15,898 nucleotides of DNA from Acidimicrobiales bacterium (GTDB lineage: Bacteria > Actinomycetota > Acidimicrobiia > Acidimicrobiales > Palsa-688). Below the pieces are notes generated by a model. That model made no database searches. It saw only the letters and a list, made by a program, of their open reading frames with translations, and was not told where the DNA came from. Each line of letters begins with the position of its first letter. Within the stretch, counting starts at the first letter, position 1. The translations under genes were made by a program, and so were the position numbers. Shown one piece after another: positions 13,717 through 15,898 of this stretch. The DNA lies in contig JASHVH010000511.1 of the NCBI GenBank assembly GCA_030039575.1, forward strand, positions 1 through 15,898. The letters are read 5' to 3'.

Positions 13717-14327
13717 TAATGGCCCCCCAGTTGCGCAGTTGGTTGACGCCTGTCCTCGCCGCTTAGGACCGCGCTCTGAGCCCGCCGCAAGCGGCTGCGG
13801 AGCCGGCTCAGGCGGACCCGGCCCGCCCCGGATGAGATGCCGATGGCTCGAGCGGCTTCGGTCGCGGAGAGGTCGTCGGCCACCATGTGCTGGAGCAGTT
13901 CTCGCTCTCCCGACGGCGCTCCGGTTATAAGGATCTGGAGCGTGGCGGCGTCCCGCTCGGCGTCGATTACCTCGGCCAAGCGCTCTGCGTCGTCGGCGGC
14001 GAGGAAGCGGCTCCCCCGGACGCGCTCGGCGAGGGCGGCATTGCGGAAGTTCTTCCGGTGCAGGCGCTTGGCTTCGTTGGCCGCGACCGAGCACAGCCAG
14101 CCCACCGGTTGGCCCTCACTTGGTTTATAAGTAGAGCCCCACAACATGACGGCGAGGAATGTGGCCGAGGTGGCATCAGCCACGTCCTCGGGCGTCGCGC
14201 ACCTGCGGGCCAAAAACCGCGTGACCGTGGCGAAGTGACGCCGGTAAAACTGCTCGAAGGCAACTGGGTCATGGCCGGCCCGGCCGAGTAGTTCGGCGTC
14301 AGGCGCCAACGGGCCATGCACCTCCAT
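13716..14327 (-). CDS. ECF (group 4) RNA polymerase sigma factor
   Basis: Directs RNA polymerase to a small set of promoters, usually in response to an envelope or extracellular signal. The 203-residue form starting at MEVHGPL contains region 2 (FEQFYRRHFATVTRFLARRCATPEDVADATSATFL-like, about 25-60) with the WLCSVAANEAKRLHRK end of region 2, and region 4 (RELLQHMVADDLSATEAARAIGISSGAGRVRLSRLRSRL, about 142-180) as a helix-turn-helix. Region 3 is absent, as in all ECF factors. I chose the ATG at 14327 because TATATA lies six bases upstream and the protein then begins just before region 2, as is usual. An in-frame ATG at 14393 has GGGAG seven bases upstream and would add 22 residues; it cannot be excluded. 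The stop overlaps the propeller-protein start (TAATG). Confidence 0.88.
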   Translation of the reverse strand: MEVHGPLAPDAELLGRAGHDPVAFEQFYRRHFATVTRFLARRCATPEDVADATSATFLAVMLWGSTYKPSEGQPVGWLCSVAANEAKRLHRKNFRNAALAERVRGSRFLAADDAERLAEVIDAERDAATLQILITGAPSGERELLQHMVADDLSATEAARAIGISSGAGRVRLSRLRSRLRRAQSAVLSGEDRRQPTAQLGGH

Positions 14328-14333
14328 GTCTGA

Positions 14334-14363
14334 TATATAGCTCGCACAAGCCCCGGGTGTTAC
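14334..14363 (-). promoter_or_regulatory. Candidate promoter of the sigma/propeller operon
   Basis: On the minus strand, GTAACA (14363-14358, part of TGTAACACC, four of six to TTGACA) and TATATA (14339-14334) are 18 bases apart. TATATA is six bases from the ATG at 14327, predicting a leaderless transcript. An AT-rich island of this kind stands out in such GC-rich DNA. If the longer start at 14393 is real, these bases are coding and the promoter must be further upstream. Confidence 0.45.
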
Positions 14364-14425
14364 AGCCTTTAAGGTTTGTGACGCCGGCCACATACGTCAT
14401 CTCCCAAAGGAGCAGCGACACCGGC

Positions 14426-14475
14426 CGAAGCACCCCATTTCGGGTCGGCTCGGAGCATCCCATTTTGGGTCACCT
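14426..14475. repeat. Two tandem 25-base repeats with CCCATTTYGGG dyads (candidate operator)
   Basis: Bases 14426-14450 and 14451-14475 are tandem copies that agree at 20 of 25 positions, with 18 of the first 21 identical. Each holds a dyad: CCCATTTCGGG (14434-14444) and CCCATTTTGGG (14459-14469). Centre-to-centre spacing is 25 bases. They lie between the divergent sigma and moxR genes, centred about 50 and 75 bases upstream of the predicted moxR start, where activators or repressors commonly bind. Confidence 0.6.
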
Positions 14476-14501
14476 CCGGTTTCTGTCGGGCAGCGCTGAG
14501 C

Positions 14502-14507
14502 TACTCT
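14502..14507 (+). promoter_or_regulatory. TACTCT -10 element of moxR, leaderless spacing
   Basis: TACTCT fits the actinobacterial TANNNT -10 pattern and is exactly six bases before the GTG at 14514. No Shine-Dalgarno sequence precedes the gene, and the -35 region (TTCTGT near 14480) is weak, as would suit an activator-dependent promoter. Confidence 0.45.
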
Positions 14508-14513
14508 CAACCG

Positions 14514-15527
14514 GTGACCGAGCCGCAGCCCAACGCCTCGCCCGTTGTGAGCGAGATAGGTGGGCCAGACGAGTTCGCCAAGATATTTGCGGCCGCGCAG
14601 GCTCAAATTTCTACCGTGGTGCGAGGAAAATCGGACGAGATCCGCCTGGCGCTGGTGTGCGTCTTTTCCGAAGGGCACCTGCTGGTCGAGGACGTCCCCG
14701 GGGTCGGCAAGACGACTCTGGCCAAGGCGATTGCCAGGACACTTGGCCTTTCGTGGAAACGGGTGCAGTTCACGCCCGACCTTATGCCTTCAGACCTGAC
14801 CGGTTCGAGCGTTTTCGACCGGGCCAAGAACCAGTTCGTTTTCCGCCCGGGCGGTGTTTTCGCAAATATCCTTTTGGCTGACGAGATAAATCGAGCGTCG
14901 CCCAAAACCCAGGCCGCACTGCTCGAGGCCATGGAGGAACGCCAGGTCACGGTGGATGGCACGACCTACCATCTCCCCGAACCCTTTGTAGTGATCGCCA
15001 CGCAGAACCCGCTCGACCACGAGGGGACCTTCCCACTACCGGCCAGCCAACTCGACCGGTTCCTGCTTCGCTTGCACCTCGGCTACCCCGACAGGCGGTC
15101 GGCGGTCGAGATCCTCCAAGACCAGCCATCGACGAGCCACGTCGACACTTTGCCAGCGCTGGTGCCGCCCGACAAAGTGCGCGCCATGACTCGCTTCTCG
15201 ACCAGCACGTACATTGCCCCGGCCCTGCAGTCCTACCTGGTCGAGTTGGCCGAAGCTACCCGTTCCCACCCCGAGGTGGTCATCGGGCTGTCGCCCCGGG
15301 CCGTCCTTGGGATCCAGCGGGCTTCTCGCTGCCTGGCAGCCACACTCGGGCGTGAATACGTGGTCCCCGACGACATCAAGGCCATGTTGGCGCCCGTCGG
15401 CGAGCACCGGCTCGTCGTATCGTCGGAGCTGTTGTTCAGCAGAAAAAGCGTCGCAGATGTGGTCCTCGAGGCTCTTGAGTTGGTGGCCGTACCCGTCCCA
15501 GGTCTCGAAAGAGCGGCGTACGGATAG
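14514..15527 (+). CDS. MoxR-family AAA+ ATPase
   Basis: A 337-residue cytoplasmic AAA+ chaperone-like ATPase. It has Walker A VPGVGKTTLA (61-70), Walker B ILLADEI (119-125), sensor 1 ATQNPLDHEGTFPLPASQLDRFLLR (162-186, Asn165 and the DRF arginine-finger segment) and the C-terminal lid domain with SPRAVLGIQRASR. Length and motif order are those of the MRP/MoxR subfamily. Such ATPases remodel or activate partner proteins and are almost always followed by a DUF58 gene, as here after 76 bases. In many bacteria this pair serves envelope stress resistance or assembly of metal-dependent enzymes. Translation from GTG at 14514 appears to be leaderless. It is divergent from the sigma operon across the 25-base repeats. 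Confidence 0.93.
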   Translation: MTEPQPNASPVVSEIGGPDEFAKIFAAAQAQISTVVRGKSDEIRLALVCVFSEGHLLVEDVPGVGKTTLAKAIARTLGLSWKRVQFTPDLMPSDLTGSSVFDRAKNQFVFRPGGVFANILLADEINRASPKTQAALLEAMEERQVTVDGTTYHLPEPFVVIATQNPLDHEGTFPLPASQLDRFLLRLHLGYPDRRSAVEILQDQPSTSHVDTLPALVPPDKVRAMTRFSTSTYIAPALQSYLVELAEATRSHPEVVIGLSPRAVLGIQRASRCLAATLGREYVVPDDIKAMLAPVGEHRLVVSSELLFSRKSVADVVLEALELVAVPVPGLERAAYG

Positions 15528-15603
15528 GGGCGCGTGGAGCGGGGGGGCCCAGCTCCTTACGTCGCCGGCGTTGGGCACGGCGCGCCCTGGATCGCAGTCA
15601 CAA

Positions 15604-15898
15604 ATGCCCGGTGTGAAGAGCAGGCTTACATGGCGAGGCTGGTACCTGGCGGGTTCGATAGTGGCGATGACCCTGTTTGCGTCCCTGTTCGGCGTCGAGG
15701 AGTTTTATGCTCTTGCCGCCGCGTCCGGCGCAGTGCTGCTAAGCGCCGCTATTTGGTTAAAACGTCATAATCGATTGGGCGTGTCCGCCGTCACCGAGGT
15801 CGACTCCCGCCGCGCTACCGCCGGCAGCAGCGTCAGTGCTCGCCTTGTGCTGACCAACTCGAGCCCCAAGCATGTGCCGCCTATCACTGTGGACCTCC
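15604..15898 (+). CDS. DUF58-domain membrane protein, N-terminal part (runs off the right edge)
   Basis: Only the first 98 residues are in the window. The start MPGVKSRLTWRGWYLAG matches the short basic start ahead of the first helix seen in DUF58 proteins. Two hydrophobic segments (about 13-30 and 34-50) are followed by a basic WLKRHNRLGV turn and a beta-rich region containing TEVDSRRATAGSSVSARLVLTNSS, as in the Ig-like region that precedes the DUF58 domain proper. The DUF58 motif itself is beyond the edge. It follows moxR on the same strand by 76 bases, the usual arrangement. No strong ribosome binding site is seen before the ATG at 15604. An in-frame TTG at 15571 is a possible earlier start. 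Confidence 0.75.
   Translation, partial: MPGVKSRLTWRGWYLAGSIVAMTLFASLFGVEEFYALAAASGAVLLSAAIWLKRHNRLGVSAVTEVDSRRATAGSSVSARLVLTNSSPKHVPPITVDL

Noticed and set aside
13717..14094. N-terminal extension of the propeller protein to 548 residues
   Set aside because: The extra part is Arg/Pro-rich and lies entirely over the sigma-factor gene in another frame; the ATG at 13716 overlaps the sigma stop as TAATG and is the natural start.
15534..15770. 78-residue frame after moxR
   Set aside because: The neighbouring frame from 15604 has the DUF58-type N-terminus with two hydrophobic segments; this frame is Arg/Cys-rich and ends without a motif.

Overview
The window is high-GC, gene-dense bacterial DNA. 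Long GC-rich frames, GTG starts, candidate leaderless promoters and a Thr-rich surface protein built on TTTT blocks suggest an actinobacterium, perhaps of the Acidimicrobiia. That placement is inferred from style, not from a marker gene.

Left part (1-7625), central metabolism. It starts inside phosphoglucomutase (C-terminal end only). Facing it is a minus-strand pair with overlapping stop and start: a low-specificity threonine aldolase, then an alpha/beta-hydrolase. Divergent from the aldolase are a nicotinamidase and a two-gene unit of a TIM-barrel sugar isomerase/epimerase and an aldo/keto reductase. After a 271-base convergent gap with a strong hairpin comes a minus-strand cyclase-family (kynurenine-formamidase-like) metal hydrolase. 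It has its own TTGACA promoter and is probably leaderless. Upstream of it lies a 303-residue protein that I do not recognise.

Middle part (7704-10773), membrane and methyl-transfer functions: a CPA1-type Na+/H+ antiporter, a convergent class I SAM methyltransferase, and divergent from that a small integral-membrane isoprenylcysteine-methyltransferase-like protein.

Right part (10774-15898), the most interesting section and apparently about the cell envelope. A one-helix, Thr-rich mucin-like protein has an elaborate leader (10-base direct repeats, a two-tier hairpin and a strong ribosome binding site). It converges on an operon made of an ECF sigma factor and a one-helix protein with an outside beta-propeller; their stop and start overlap as TAATG. 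The propeller protein sits where an anti-sigma factor usually sits but has no visible zinc anti-sigma motif, so it may be an unusual sensor/anti-sigma. Divergent from the sigma gene are a MoxR AAA+ ATPase and the start of a DUF58 protein. Between the two operons are two tandem 25-base repeats, each carrying a CCCATTTYGGG dyad, which look like an operator. My reading is an extracytoplasmic sensing module beside a MoxR/DUF58 envelope module. The link between them is inferred from position only.

I found no tRNA, rRNA, CRISPR array, insertion sequence or phage gene. No gene-free stretch exceeds 300 bases; the longest are 5357-5627 and 10774-11004, and both are described below.
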